From: Acidovorax sp. RAC01
GTDB taxonomy: Bacteria; Pseudomonadota; Gammaproteobacteria; Burkholderiales; Burkholderiaceae_C
DNA: 64,000 bases
Reading direction: 5' to 3'
Assembly: GCF_001714725.1 (NCBI RefSeq)
Contig: NZ_CP016447.1
Coordinates: forward strand, 3,281,501-3,345,500
The position numbers and the translations under genes were made by a program. The notes under the pieces are model-generated. The model did no database searches and had not been told where the DNA came from. It worked only from the letters and a program-made list of their open reading frames with translations. Of the stretch, positions 6,767-15,430 are shown piece by piece. Position 1 is the stretch's first letter. Each line of letters begins with the position of its first letter.

Positions 6767-8128
6767 TCAGATCACGCCGTCAAACACCATAACGTCCACC
6801 GCATCGCCCACCGCCACGTTGCCCTGGTCGTGGTGCAGCACGATCAGGCCGTTGGCCTGCACCATGGAGCTGAGCACGCCCGAGCCCTGGTTGCCGGTGG
6901 TGCGCACCTGCAGCGTACCGTCCGCCGTTGTGGTGACGGTGCCGCGCTGGTACTCGGTGCGGCCGGGCTTCTTGCGCATGGCTTCGGTGCTGATGGCGCG
7001 CAGCAGCGGCGGTGCAGTGCGGGTGCTGCCCATCATGCGCAGCAGGGCCGGGCGCACAAAGGCCAGAAACGTCACCATCACCGCGACCGGGTTCCCGGGC
7101 AGGCCAAAAAGCACGGCTCCCGCGGACCCTTGATTGCTATCTTTATTATAGCTAAAAGTGCTTGTATCACTTGCCATGGCGGCCGATTTGTCTTCAGAAT
7201 CCGCTACTCCTCCGATCCGGCCCACCGCCATGGGGCGCCCGGGGCGCATGGCAATGCGCCAGAAGGCCACGTCGCCCAGCTTTTTCATCATGGTGCGGGT
7301 GTGGTCGGCCTCGCCCACGCTCACGCCGCCGCTGGTGATGATGGCGTCGGACCGGCTGGCAGCGGTGCGGAAGGCGGCCTCCAGCAAGGCCGGCTCGTCG
7401 CGCACTACGCCCATGTCAATCACCTCCACGCCCATGCGCGTGAGCAGGCCAAACACGGTGTAGCGGTTGCTGTCGTACACGGCGCCCTCACGCGGCGCCT
7501 CGCCCAGGCTCAGGATTTCATCGCCGGTCGAGAAATAGGCCACGCGCAGGCGGCGGTACACCGTGACCGTGGCCAGGCCCAGGCTTGCCAGCAGGCCCAG
7601 CGCAGCGGGTGTGAGCTGCTCGCCGCGCGCCAGCGCCACGCCGCCTTCCATCAGGTCTTCGCCCTTGAAGCGCCGGTTGTCGCCCGTGCGCACCACATCG
7701 GCCGCCAGCGTGACCTCGGTGCCGCCCGCGCCTGGGGTGGTGAACTCCTGCGGCACCACGGTGTCCAGCCCCGCGGGCATGATGGCCCCGGTCATGATCT
7801 TCACGCAGTCGCCGGGGCCGACCTGCCCGGTCCACGCCTTGCCTGCCAGCGCCGTGCCCACCACGCGCAGCGTGAGCGGCTGGCCGGGAACCAGCTGGGC
7901 GCCCGCCAGCGCATAGCCGTCCATGGCCGAGTTGTCGTGCGGGGGCACGCTGATGGGGGACACCACGTCGCGCGCCACCACGCGGCCAAGGGCCTCGAAG
8001 ATGCCCAGCTCTTCGGTGTCGCGCACCGGCTCCACCAGGCGGTCCAGGAAGATGTTGACGTCGGCTGCCCGCAGGGCCTGCGGGTCGTAGCCCTGGAGTT
8101 CGGCGGCGATCTGGGCGATGGTCTTCAT
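6767..8128 (-). CDS. moeA: Molybdopterin molybdenumtransferase MoeA
   Basis: MoeA inserts molybdate into adenylylated molybdopterin, the last step of basic molybdenum-cofactor synthesis. The product is 453 residues against about 400-415 usually. Visible motifs are PHDNSAMDGYA near the N-terminus, KIMTGA, the SGGVSVGEADHT motif of the MogA-like domain, and FGLPGNPVAV. About 33 extra residues lie between GRIGG and LFGLPGNP; part of this insert is encoded by the AT-rich palindromic repeat at 7131-7172 and the reading frame is kept. It shares the minus strand with GNAT, mobA and moaA. Confidence 0.95.
   Translation of the reverse strand: MKTIAQIAAELQGYDPQALRAADVNIFLDRLVEPVRDTEELGIFEALGRVVARDVVSPISVPPHDNSAMDGYALAGAQLVPGQPLTLRVVGTALAGKAWTGQVGPGDCVKIMTGAIMPAGLDTVVPQEFTTPGAGGTEVTLAADVVRTGDNRRFKGEDLMEGGVALARGEQLTPAALGLLASLGLATVTVYRRLRVAYFSTGDEILSLGEAPREGAVYDSNRYTVFGLLTRMGVEVIDMGVVRDEPALLEAAFRTAASRSDAIITSGGVSVGEADHTRTMMKKLGDVAFWRIAMRPGRPMAVGRIGGVADSEDKSAAMASDTSTFSYNKDSNQGSAGAVLFGLPGNPVAVMVTFLAFVRPALLRMMGSTRTAPPLLRAISTEAMRKKPGRTEYQRGTVTTTADGTLQVRTTGNQGSGVLSSMVQANGLIVLHHDQGNVAVGDAVDVMVFDGVI
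7131..7172 (-). repeat. Dispersed palindromic repeat, copy in moeA
   Basis: Read on the minus strand the element has AGTG-ATACAAG-CACT and then GCTAT-AATAAAG-ATAGC. It is far more AT-rich than the surrounding gene and stays in frame, adding residues such as DTSTFSYNKDSNQ to MoeA. Confidence 0.7.
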
Positions 8129-8206
8129 GGCGATGGCGGTCTTCGGGTCGTAGGTATGGCGGCCTTGGCAGGCTGGCCAGTGATTGTGCCCACCCAGCTC
8201 AGCGGG

Positions 8207-8722
8207 CTAGGTTAACAAACGCAGCATGTGCAGCTTGTCGTACCCCACGCCGCCCACCACGATGGCGCGCGGCAGCAGGCCCCAGGCGCGAAAGCCGGCC
8301 TGCTCGTACAGGCGCACCACATGGGTGTTGGATGCGGTGACGGTGAGCAGCAGCTGCGTGAGGCCCGGCACCTGGCGGGCTGTATCGATGCATGCCGCCA
8401 CCAGCTGCTGGCCAATGCCCTGCCGCTGCGCCGCGGGCGCCACCATCATGCTGACAACGTGCGCGCAATGGCGCTGCTGCAGCCGTGCTTCGCGCTCGCA
8501 GCCGATGCAGCCGAGCAGCTGGTCGGCACCGTCAAACGCACCTAGAAAGAAGTGGCCTGTGGACGGCTCGCCAAAGCGGCCCGCGTATTCGCTGGCCTCG
8601 CGCCCCACCGACGAGGCCCAGTCGGACGTGAACGCCTCGGGCGCGGTGCGCAGCGATTCATCGCGCAGCGCCTTGTAGGCGGCGGCATCGGAAGCGACAA
8701 GGGTGCGGATGCGAATCGGCAT
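8207..8722 (-). CDS. GNAT family N-acetyltransferase
   Basis: The product is 171 residues. The acetyl-CoA loop VAPAAQRQGIGQQLV lies near 94-108 (Q-x-x-G-I-G), followed by the C-terminal LYEQAGF strand and loop at about 140. The substrate is unknown. It sits between mobA and moeA on the same strand, with gaps of about 100 and 80 bases, but no role in cofactor synthesis follows from that. The beginning, MPIRIRTLVASDAAAYKALR, is the usual first strand and helix, so the start is secure. Confidence 0.85.
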   Translation of the reverse strand: MPIRIRTLVASDAAAYKALRDESLRTAPEAFTSDWASSVGREASEYAGRFGEPSTGHFFLGAFDGADQLLGCIGCEREARLQQRHCAHVVSMMVAPAAQRQGIGQQLVAACIDTARQVPGLTQLLLTVTASNTHVVRLYEQAGFRAWGLLPRAIVVGGVGYDKLHMLRLLT

Positions 8723-8829
8723 GGGGTGCGGCTCAGGGTGTGATCAGTGCTCTGTCAGCAACGCAGGCCGGTGCGGGGTTGTCTGTTGGCGTTGCTGGCA
8801 GGGAGCCAACGGGGCTCCACTGCCACGCT

Positions 8830-9453
8830 TCACTGGCCTTCCAGTGCCTGCAGTTCCGCCAGCGTGTTGGCGTTGAAAAACGCCTTGGGGTCGTCGCCCG
8901 GCTGGTCGAACGGCACGATGGCGCAGTGGTGCTGGCCCGTCCACGCGTCGATCTTGCGGCCACCGGCCTGCGTGAAGGCGACCAGGCTTTCCAGCAGGTC
9001 TACACGCAGCAGGCAGAACACCGGCTGCGGGCGCACGGTGGTATGGCCCGTGCCGTCGTCCTCTGGCGCCGCGGCCATGGCGATGTCGGCACCCTGCGCG
9101 TCGGCCGCGGCGGCCAGGCGCTGGGCCAGGTCCAGCGGGAACAGCGGGGTATCGCACGGCACCGTCAGCAGCCACGGTGTTTCGCAGCGCTCCAGCCCGG
9201 TCAGAAAGCCTGCCAGCGGGCCCGCGTAGTCACTCAGCACATCGGGCCACACCGGCGTGCCAAACGCCTCATAGGCCGCCAGATTGCGGTTGGCATTGAC
9301 CATCACGTTGCCCGTCTGCATTTGCAGCCGCATCAGCGTGTGCAAGGCCAGCGGCAGGCCGCGAAAGTTCTGCAGGCCTTTGTCCACGCCCCCCATGCGG
9401 GAGCCGCGGCCGCCTGCGAGTACGAGGCCTGTGATGTCCTGGGTTTCAATCAT
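8830..9453 (-). CDS. mobA: Molybdenum cofactor guanylyltransferase MobA
   Basis: MobA transfers GMP from GTP to Mo-molybdopterin, making the bis-MGD cofactor of DMSO-reductase-family enzymes such as nitrate reductase and formate dehydrogenase. The product is 207 residues, the normal length. The nucleotide-binding motif [15 protein letters not shown] is at about 12-26, and the metal-site region [10 protein letters not shown] near 97-106 fits the family. It lies between moaA and moeA on the same strand. Confidence 0.95.
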   Translation of the reverse strand: MIETQDITGLVLAGGRGSRMGGVDKGLQNFRGLPLALHTLMRLQMQTGNVMVNANRNLAAYEAFGTPVWPDVLSDYAGPLAGFLTGLERCETPWLLTVPCDTPLFPLDLAQRLAAAADAQGADIAMAAAPEDDGTGHTTVRPQPVFCLLRVDLLESLVAFTQAGGRKIDAWTGQHHCAIVPFDQPGDDPKAFFNANTLAELQALEGQ

Positions 9454-9612
9454 GTGTTCAATCGAGGTGGCCGTGGCCGGATAGGGAGACGCGATGCGGG
9501 CGAATACAGTGAAACGGGATTGACGCTCAGTGAGTGATCGGGCTTGATTCGTGGTGAAGCCCCGCAGCGATTGTTATTGCGCAGCCCAGGTGCGGGCAGC
9601 CGAGCAAGGGCC

Positions 9613-9694
9613 GCCCCGCAGCGAGGGCTGCGTCCCCCTCCCGCATCGCGCAGCGATGCGAGAGAAGGGGGAAGCGACGCAGTCGCTCAGGGGG
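9613..9694. repeat. REP-like hairpin element between mobA and moaA
   Basis: CGCATCGC-GCA-GCGATGCG is a perfect inner hairpin. Outside it CCCCCT pairs with AGGGGG, and GCAGCGAGGGCTGCG and CGACGCAGTCG lie at the edges. It occupies much of the 252-base gap. Elements of this kind look familiar from Comamonadaceae genomes; the rest of the gap shows nothing. Confidence 0.55.
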
Positions 9695-9705
9695 TTGCCA
9701 CATCC

Positions 9706-10845
9706 TCATCCACCGATGTAACTCATCTCCACCCGCCGCGCGCCGCCCGGGCTGGTGTCGGCGGGCAGGCTGCTGCGCAGCTCAGAGTAGCGGTCCGTTC
9801 GCTGCTGCCAGATGGGCGCGATGGCCGACGCAATGTCCGCATCGCTGGCCCCGCCCCGCAGCAGGCTGCGCAGGTCGTGGCCCTGGCTGGCAAACAGGCA
9901 CAGGTACAGCTTGCCCTCGGTGGACAGGCGGGCGCGGTTGCAGTCGTGGCAGAAGGCCTGGGTCACGCTGCTGATCACGCCCACCTCGCCCAGGGCGGGG
10001 TCGTGGCGGCCGGTGGCGTCGGCATAGCCCCAGCGCTCGGCGGTCTCGCCGGGGCTGCTCGGGTCGAGCTGCACCAGCGGCAGCTCGGCGCGCAGGCGCT
10101 CGATCAGTTCTGCAGACGGCAGCACCTCGTCCATGCGCCAGCCGTTGGTGGCGCCCACGTCCATGTATTCGATGAAGCGCAGCGTGGTGCCCGTGCCGCG
10201 AAAGTGCCGCGCCATGGGCAGGATTTCGTGGTCGTTGGTGCCGCGCTTGACCACCATGTTGACCTTGATGTGCGACAGGCCCGCGGCGTGCGCGGCATCA
10301 ATCCCCTCCAGCACATCCGCCACCGGAAAGTCCACATCGTTCATGCGGCGGAACACCGCATCGTCCAGGCCGTCAAGGCTCACGGTCACGCGGTTCAGGC
10401 CCGCGTCTTTCAGTGCTTTGGCCTTGCGGGCCAGCAGCGACCCATTGGTGGTGAGGGTCAGGTCGGGCGCGGTGCCGTCCACCGTGCGCAACTGCGCCAG
10501 CTGGGCCACCAGTTCTTCCAGGCCCTTGCGCAGCAGGGGCTCGCCGCCGGTCAGGCGGATCTTGCGCACCCCGTGTGCGAGGAACAGGCGGGCCAGGCGG
10601 GTGATTTCTTCGAAGCTCAGCAGTGCGCTCTGCGGCAGGTAGGGGTAGTCCTTGTCGAAGACTTCCTTGGGCATGCAGTAGTTGCAGCGGAAGTTGCAGC
10701 GGTCTGTCACGCTGATGCGCAGGTCGCGCAGCGGGCGGCCGCGCGTGTCGGTCAGCAGCCCGGTGGGCACAATGGCCTGGGCAGGGACCTGGGCCACCAG
10801 CGACGCCAGGCGTTCATCAACCAGGGGGATGACGCGTTCAGCCAT
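9706..10845 (-). CDS. moaA: GTP 3',8-cyclase MoaA (radical SAM)
   Basis: MoaA, with MoaC, converts GTP to cyclic pyranopterin monophosphate, the first step of molybdenum-cofactor synthesis. From ATG 10845 the product is 379 residues. The open frame continues 120 codons upstream, but that part overlaps the BLUF gene and looks non-coding. The radical-SAM cluster is Cys50, Cys54 and Cys57 (CNFRCNYC). The second cluster is the C-terminal [10 protein letters not shown] plus a cysteine in LYLCLF. The protein ends in Gly-Gly, the conserved MoaA tail. It is probably co-transcribed with the BLUF gene 59 bases upstream. Confidence 0.95.
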   Translation of the reverse strand: MAERVIPLVDERLASLVAQVPAQAIVPTGLLTDTRGRPLRDLRISVTDRCNFRCNYCMPKEVFDKDYPYLPQSALLSFEEITRLARLFLAHGVRKIRLTGGEPLLRKGLEELVAQLAQLRTVDGTAPDLTLTTNGSLLARKAKALKDAGLNRVTVSLDGLDDAVFRRMNDVDFPVADVLEGIDAAHAAGLSHIKVNMVVKRGTNDHEILPMARHFRGTGTTLRFIEYMDVGATNGWRMDEVLPSAELIERLRAELPLVQLDPSSPGETAERWGYADATGRHDPALGEVGVISSVTQAFCHDCNRARLSTEGKLYLCLFASQGHDLRSLLRGGASDADIASAIAPIWQQRTDRYSELRSSLPADTSPGGARRVEMSYIGG

Positions 10846-10904
10846 GGTGCGGCTCGGTAATCGGCTGGGTGAGGGGCGCGGTGGGGTGCATGCGCCGCAT
10901 TTTC

Positions 10905-11324
10905 TCACTCCAGCCAGCGAACGTTCTCCAGGATTTCCGCAAAGAAGCTGCGCAGCGTGGCGGTGCTCATGCCGTAGGGGTCGAATGCGGCGCTGCTGGA
11001 GTACTTCAAAAACAGCTGGCGGTTGGCCTCGACCGAGCCCAGCAGCCCCATCGACCAGCCCGTAAAGCGCCGGTGCGGGATCTCGCAAAAGTCCAGCACG
11101 GCGGTGTCGCGGTGGCGGGAATCCTTGAGCAGGCGGTGGTAGAGCGTGTTCACCGCCGCACGGTCGCCTTCGAGTTGCTGCAGGAAGATGCCGTTGTTCA
11201 GGCACAGCGCGCCGGTAATGCCAGCGGCCGTGTTGTTGCGCTGCGAGGCCGACAGGATGTCCTTGATGTCGGCAGGGCCAAGGATGCGGGACGTGCGGCT
11301 GGCGTAGGTCAGTTGTATCAGCAT
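10905..11324 (-). CDS. BLUF-domain blue-light photoreceptor
   Basis: The product is a single BLUF domain of 139 residues that should bind FAD and sense blue light. The photoactive residues are in place: Tyr7 (LTYAS), the Asn30-Asn31 pair followed by the family's AGITGAL strand, Gln49 in FLQQLEG, and a Trp-Met pair in GWSMG. There is no attached output domain, so it must act through a partner protein as other short BLUF proteins do. It precedes moaA on the same strand by 59 bases, so light sensing and molybdenum-cofactor synthesis may share a transcript. That link is inference. Confidence 0.9.
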   Translation of the reverse strand: MLIQLTYASRTSRILGPADIKDILSASQRNNTAAGITGALCLNNGIFLQQLEGDRAAVNTLYHRLLKDSRHRDTAVLDFCEIPHRRFTGWSMGLLGSVEANRQLFLKYSSSAAFDPYGMSTATLRSFFAEILENVRWLE

Positions 11325-11489
11325 GTTTTCTCCTGAGCGGCGCAGTGTGTCAGCTTTGCCGCTGCCGGGCAGGGGCGGGGCGCAATGCCCCTTCGCCCAC
11401 GCGTGGCCCGGCAGGCGCCTGCACCCGGCAGTTCCACCCTCTCCTGCGGACGGGTGCGCGGCAACCCCGGCTGTTGCCGCGGCGTGCGG

Positions 11490-12251
11490 CTACACGCAGC
11501 GCGCGCCGTCCACCTCGATGCACACGCCGCTGATGAACGCGGCTTCGTCGCTGGCCAGGTACAGGGCGGCATTGGCCACATCCAGCGCGGTGGAAAAGCG
11601 CCCCAGCGGGATGGTGGCCAGAAACTTGGCGCGGCGCGCCTCATCGACCGGGCCGCCTGCAAACTCGGCGGCCAGGCCGGTGTCGGGGTTGAACACGGGG
11701 TTGATGCAGTTCACGCGGATGTTGTCGGGGCCCAGCTCGGCCGCCATCGACTTGCTGGTGATGATGACCGCGCCCTTGGAGCCGTTGTACCAGGTGAGGC
11801 CCGGGCGGGGGCGCAGCCCGGCGGTGGATGCGATGTTGATGAAGCTGCCGCCACCGGCCTGGCGCATCGCCGGCACGGCGTGGATGGCCGACAGGTAGAT
11901 GCTCTTCATGTTGATGGCGTAGACCTTGTCGAACTCGTCCTCGCTCACTTCCAGCATGGGGCGGTTGCGGTGCGTCCAGCCAGCGTTGTTGACCACCACG
12001 TCCAGCTGGCCAAACAGGCGCACGGCTTCATCCACCATGGCTTTGACTTCGGCCGATTTCGTTACGTCGGCCTTGAAGAACGCTGCCGTGCCGCCGGCGG
12101 CCGTGATCTCGGCCACCACGCGCTGGCCGCCGGCTTCGTTGATGTCATTGACCAGCACCTTGCCGCCCTCAGCTGCCAGCCGCTTGGCGATGCCCTCGCC
12201 AATGCCGTTGCCAGCGCCCGTGACGATGATGGATTTGTTCTGCACGCGCAT
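11490..12251 (-). CDS. Short-chain dehydrogenase/reductase (SDR)
   Basis: The product is a 253-residue classical SDR, an NAD(P)(H) oxidoreductase. The cofactor motif TGAGNGIG is at 11-18, NNAG is near 86-89 and the catalytic Tyr-x-x-x-Lys is in WYNGSK, preceded by the serine of NIAST. ATG 12251 is preferred; the open frame extends only 12 codons further. The acidic residue after the second beta strand (LVNDIN) hints at NAD rather than NADP. Substrate unknown; family members include 3-oxoacyl-ACP reductases and sugar or alcohol dehydrogenases. Confidence 0.88.
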   Translation of the reverse strand: MRVQNKSIIVTGAGNGIGEGIAKRLAAEGGKVLVNDINEAGGQRVVAEITAAGGTAAFFKADVTKSAEVKAMVDEAVRLFGQLDVVVNNAGWTHRNRPMLEVSEDEFDKVYAINMKSIYLSAIHAVPAMRQAGGGSFINIASTAGLRPRPGLTWYNGSKGAVIITSKSMAAELGPDNIRVNCINPVFNPDTGLAAEFAGGPVDEARRAKFLATIPLGRFSTALDVANAALYLASDEAAFISGVCIEVDGARCV

Positions 12252-12280
12252 GCGGGTCTCCGGTGTGGGTGTGTGGTGAA

Positions 12281-12327
12281 TAATCAAAATTGATAGCTAC
12301 ACAGGCATATGAATCAAGCGCTGGAGG
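12281..12327. repeat. Dispersed palindromic repeat, copy at DUF2889 3' end
   Basis: It carries AATTGATAGCTAC, about 16 bases, then CAAGCGCTGGAGG, the same layout as the copy before pssA. The DUF2889 stop codon (12314-12316) and its last residues (SSA) are encoded by the element. Confidence 0.7.
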
Positions 12328-12931
12328 GCAGTTTGGCTTGAATTTCGTCCTGGGAAGGCTGCTGGGGGCTGCCGGCGGCGGCCGCCACAGGCACCCGGCC
12401 GTAAAACTGCGGGAAATACTCTTTGACGCCGGGGCCGTTGAAGTCCCAGCCCGTGCACTGGCCCAGGTGGCGCGGTGGCTCGTCGGGGTTGGCCGATGCA
12501 AACACGGCGGGCACCGACTGGAACGCGGCGGTGGCCAGGTTGAACAGCAGTTCGCGCACATGGGTGCAGCTGGCCACACCGCCCAGGTGCTTCTGGATGG
12601 ACTGGCGCCAGCCACGCGCCATGCTGCAGCCCACCATGTGCTGCAGCGCGCTCTGGGCCTCGCGGCAGCCCTTCAAGGGGTGGGCGTCCATTTGCACTTC
12701 GATGGCCTGCACGACGAGTTGCAGGTTGACCGTGACGCGCAGCCACATGTGGTGGATGGGCTCGCCGGCCAGCCGCATGCCCGAGGCGTTGCGGTAGGAG
12801 GGGCCGTCGTAGGCCTTGCTGTCGTGCAGCTCGCCTTCAATGTCCCACAGGCCGTCTTCGCGTTCAAAACCCTGGTACTGGACCCGGCGAACGTGCTTCA
12901 AGGTGCGGGGGGCGGGGGGGCTCAGGGGCAT
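12314..12931 (-). CDS. DUF2889 family protein
   Basis: The product is 205 residues from ATG 12931; the open frame runs 72 codons further upstream in low-complexity basic sequence that is unlikely to be coding. The central part (FEREDGLWDIEGELHDSK, then HHMWLRVTV and GCREAQSALQHMVGCSMARGW) matches my memory of DUF2889, a family of unknown function often found near aldehyde dehydrogenases and other catabolic genes. An aldehyde dehydrogenase lies just upstream on the same strand, which fits. The C-terminus ends inside a dispersed repeat. Confidence 0.75.
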   Translation of the reverse strand: MPLSPPAPRTLKHVRRVQYQGFEREDGLWDIEGELHDSKAYDGPSYRNASGMRLAGEPIHHMWLRVTVNLQLVVQAIEVQMDAHPLKGCREAQSALQHMVGCSMARGWRQSIQKHLGGVASCTHVRELLFNLATAAFQSVPAVFASANPDEPPRHLGQCTGWDFNGPGVKEYFPQFYGRVPVAAAAGSPQQPSQDEIQAKLPSSA

Positions 12932-13034
12932 GGGATGGGAAAGACGGGGTGCAGAAGGCTCAAAGGTTAGCGCTGCAAGAGCGCCGCGTCGTGCAAAGGC
13001 GCGACAGGGCTGGCCGCAGCGGTTGCCTGCGCTG

Positions 13035-14477
13035 TCAGCCGTACTTGATCGCAACCGTCTTGAGCGTGGTGAAGCCGTACAGCGCCTCAAAGCCCTTTTC
13101 GCGCCCGTAGCCGCTCGATTTGACACCGCCAAACGGCAGCTCCACACCGCCTGCAGCGCCGTAGTTGTTGATGAACACCTGGCCGCTGTGCACGCGCCTG
13201 GCCATGCGGAACTGGCGGGCGCCGTCGCGCGTCCAGATGCCGGCCACCAGGCCGAACTGCGTGGCGTTGGCCAGCTCTACCGCGTGGTCTTCGTCATGGA
13301 AGGCCATGGCGCAGAGCACCGGGCCAAACACTTCCTCCTGCGCCAGGCGGTGCTGCACCGGCACATCGCGCAGCAGCGTGGGGGCCTGGTAGTAGCCGGT
13401 GTCGGGGGCTTCGTCCACCACCACACCCTGGGCCACCATGGGGATGCCGGCCACTTGCGCGTCCGACAAAAAGTCCCACACGCGCTGCTGCTGGGTCTGG
13501 CGGATGAGCGGGCCCACGTCCAGGTCCATCGCGGCAGGGCCCACGCGCAGTTTTTCAAAGGCCTTGCCCAGGCGCTCCAGCAGGGGTTCGTAGATGAGCG
13601 AATCGATGAGCACGCGCGAGCCGGCCGAGCAGGTCTGCCCGGCGTTCTGCACGATGGCGTTGATGACCACCGGGATGGCGGCGTCCAGGTCGGCATCCGC
13701 AAAAATGATCTGCGGGCTTTTGCCGCCCAGCTCCAGCGTCACGGGGCAGTGGCGCTCGGCGGCCACCTGCTGAATCAGCGTGCCGATCTTGGGGCTGCCG
13801 GTGAAGCTGATGTGGTCGATGCCCGGGTGGCGCGCCAGCGCGTCGCCCACCTCATGGCCGTAGCCGGTCACGATGTTGAGCGCTCCGGCGGGGAACCCTA
13901 CCTCGGCCGCCAGCTGCGCCACGCGGATGAGCGACAGGCACGCGTCCTCCGCAGGCTTGACCACGCACACATTGCCCGCCGCCAGCGCGCCGCCCACGCT
14001 GCGCCCGAAGATCTGCATGGGGTAGTTCCAGGGGATCACATGGCCGGTGACGCCATGCGGCTCGCGCCAGGTGAGCACGCTGTAGCCGTCGGGGTAGGGG
14101 ATGGTTTCGCCGTGGAACTTGTCGCACGCACCGGCGTAGAACTCGAAGTAGCGCGCCAGCGCAATCGCGTCGGCCCGCGCCTGCTTGGTGGGTTTGCCGC
14201 AGTCGCGCTGCTCCAGCGCGGTCAGCTCGTCGGCATGCTCGAGAATTTTGGCCGAGAGCTTTTGCAGCAGCCGGCCGCGCTCCACCGGGGCCAGCTTTTG
14301 CCACACCGCGTGGTAGCACTGCCGCGCCGCATGCACCGCCGCATCGATGTCGTCAGCGTTGCTGCGCTGGATCTCGTCGAAGGGCTGGCCGTCAGACGGG
14401 TCGATCACGGGGATGGTGCGACCGGAGGATGACGGAACCGAGGCGTTGGCGATGAAGTTCAGTTGCATGACCGCCAT
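13035..14477 (-). CDS. NAD(P)-dependent aldehyde dehydrogenase
   Basis: It oxidises an aldehyde to the acid with NAD(P)+. The product is 480 residues, the usual length. The family signature VTLELGGKSPQIIF holds the general-base Glu, and the catalytic Cys lies in GQTCSAGSRV. The N-terminal PWNYPMQIFGRSVGGALAAGN is the substrate/cofactor channel loop. Two in-frame starts exist, ATG 14477 and ATG 14468 (MQLNFIANAS); either is possible. The substrate cannot be read; betaine-aldehyde or gamma-aminobutyraldehyde dehydrogenases are the nearest-looking types. Confidence 0.92.
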   Translation of the reverse strand: MAVMQLNFIANASVPSSSGRTIPVIDPSDGQPFDEIQRSNADDIDAAVHAARQCYHAVWQKLAPVERGRLLQKLSAKILEHADELTALEQRDCGKPTKQARADAIALARYFEFYAGACDKFHGETIPYPDGYSVLTWREPHGVTGHVIPWNYPMQIFGRSVGGALAAGNVCVVKPAEDACLSLIRVAQLAAEVGFPAGALNIVTGYGHEVGDALARHPGIDHISFTGSPKIGTLIQQVAAERHCPVTLELGGKSPQIIFADADLDAAIPVVINAIVQNAGQTCSAGSRVLIDSLIYEPLLERLGKAFEKLRVGPAAMDLDVGPLIRQTQQQRVWDFLSDAQVAGIPMVAQGVVVDEAPDTGYYQAPTLLRDVPVQHRLAQEEVFGPVLCAMAFHDEDHAVELANATQFGLVAGIWTRDGARQFRMARRVHSGQVFINNYGAAGGVELPFGGVKSSGYGREKGFEALYGFTTLKTVAIKYG

Positions 14478-14542
14478 TTTGCCCGGAAATGGAATGTGTG
14501 CTTATTATTGAGAGAAAATAGGCCTCTATGGCACGTCCTGAC

Positions 14543-14580
14543 TGGATTTATAGCTATTGAAAAAATAGCGTTTACTGGCA
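14543..14580. repeat. Dispersed palindromic repeat, copy at Crp/Fnr 3' end
   Basis: TAGCTATTGAAAAAATAGCG contains GCTATT-GAAAA-AATAGC, a perfect hairpin. It sits in the gap between aldehyde dehydrogenase and the regulator, and supplies the regulator's TAA stop (14572-14574). Confidence 0.7.
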
Positions 14581-15276
14581 GGCGGCCCGCAGCGCGGCCA
14601 GGTCCAGTATCTCGACCTCGCCGCGCTGCACGCGCACCAGGTGGCGCGATTCCAGGTCCTTGAGGATCTGGTTCGTGGTCTGGCGCGAGATGGCCAGCAT
14701 CAGCGACAGCTGCTCCTGCGATATGCCGATGACCCGGCGCGAGCGGCCCTGCGCCGTCCACTGGCCGTAGCCCTCGGCCATCATCACCAGCCGGCGCGCC
14801 AGGCGCTGCGGCGCGGGCAGCAGAGCCAGGTCTTCCATGGCCACAAACGCCGCGCGCAGCTTGTCGGTGAGCAGCAGGGCCAGGGCGTGCCAGTGCTCGG
14901 GGTGCTGCTGCAGCCAGGCCTGCAGTTTTTCGTGCGGGACGTGGATGAGCGTGCTGGCTTCGGTGGCATGGGCGTCGTGGGTGCGCGCCGAGTTGTCGAA
15001 CACCGAGATCTCGCCAAACCAGTGCGGTGGCTCCAGCCGGATGAGCAGTGCGGCGCGCGCCTCGTCGGCCTTGCCGCCGGTGCCCGAGATGCTGATGGCG
15101 CCGCGCACCACGGCATACAGGCCACAGGGCGCATCGCCGCGCAAGAACAGCACCTCGCCTGCTTGCAGATGGCGCACCTGGGCCATGGCGACCAGGGCCT
15201 CGGCAAACGCAGGGGGCAGTTGCGAAAACCAGCGGCCGGACGCAAGGATGGGCTGGTACGAGGCGGGACGGGTCAT
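14572..15276 (-). CDS. Crp/Fnr family transcriptional regulator
   Basis: The product is 234 residues from ATG 15276; the open frame extends 52 codons upstream through the intergenic region and is unlikely to be translated. A cyclic-nucleotide-binding beta roll spans about 15-125 (HLQAGEVLFLRGD, then HWFGEISVFD), and a winged helix about 160-225. The recognition helix reads ISRQTTNQILKDL, which differs from both FNR and CRP at the base-contacting positions. There is no N-terminal cysteine cluster, so it is not an oxygen-sensing FNR. It is divergent from the Mpo1-like gene with 154 bases between. Confidence 0.88.
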   Translation of the reverse strand: MTRPASYQPILASGRWFSQLPPAFAEALVAMAQVRHLQAGEVLFLRGDAPCGLYAVVRGAISISGTGGKADEARAALLIRLEPPHWFGEISVFDNSARTHDAHATEASTLIHVPHEKLQAWLQQHPEHWHALALLLTDKLRAAFVAMEDLALLPAPQRLARRLVMMAEGYGQWTAQGRSRRVIGISQEQLSLMLAISRQTTNQILKDLESRHLVRVQRGEVEILDLAALRAACQ

Positions 15277-15396
15277 GGAGTAAGGATGAAGGGCAAGGCT
15301 GGCTGCTGTCGGCAGGGGCGCGAAACCGGCGTGCGAGCGGTCGCGCCGGGATTTGTCGTGTGCCTGACAGACGCTGGCACCCCGGCAAAGTGACCA

Positions 15397-15410
15397 TTGA
15401 TCCTGCTCAA
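15397..15410. promoter_or_regulatory. FNR/CRP-like palindrome upstream of Mpo1-like gene
   Basis: TTGATCCTGCTCAA matches TTGAT-N4-ATCAA with one mismatch. It lies 20 bases before the Mpo1-like start in the region shared with the divergent Crp/Fnr gene, so it could be bound by that regulator or by a global FNR. One imperfect site by eye. Confidence 0.4.
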
Positions 15411-15430
15411 AACAGGCCCCGGAGACACCC

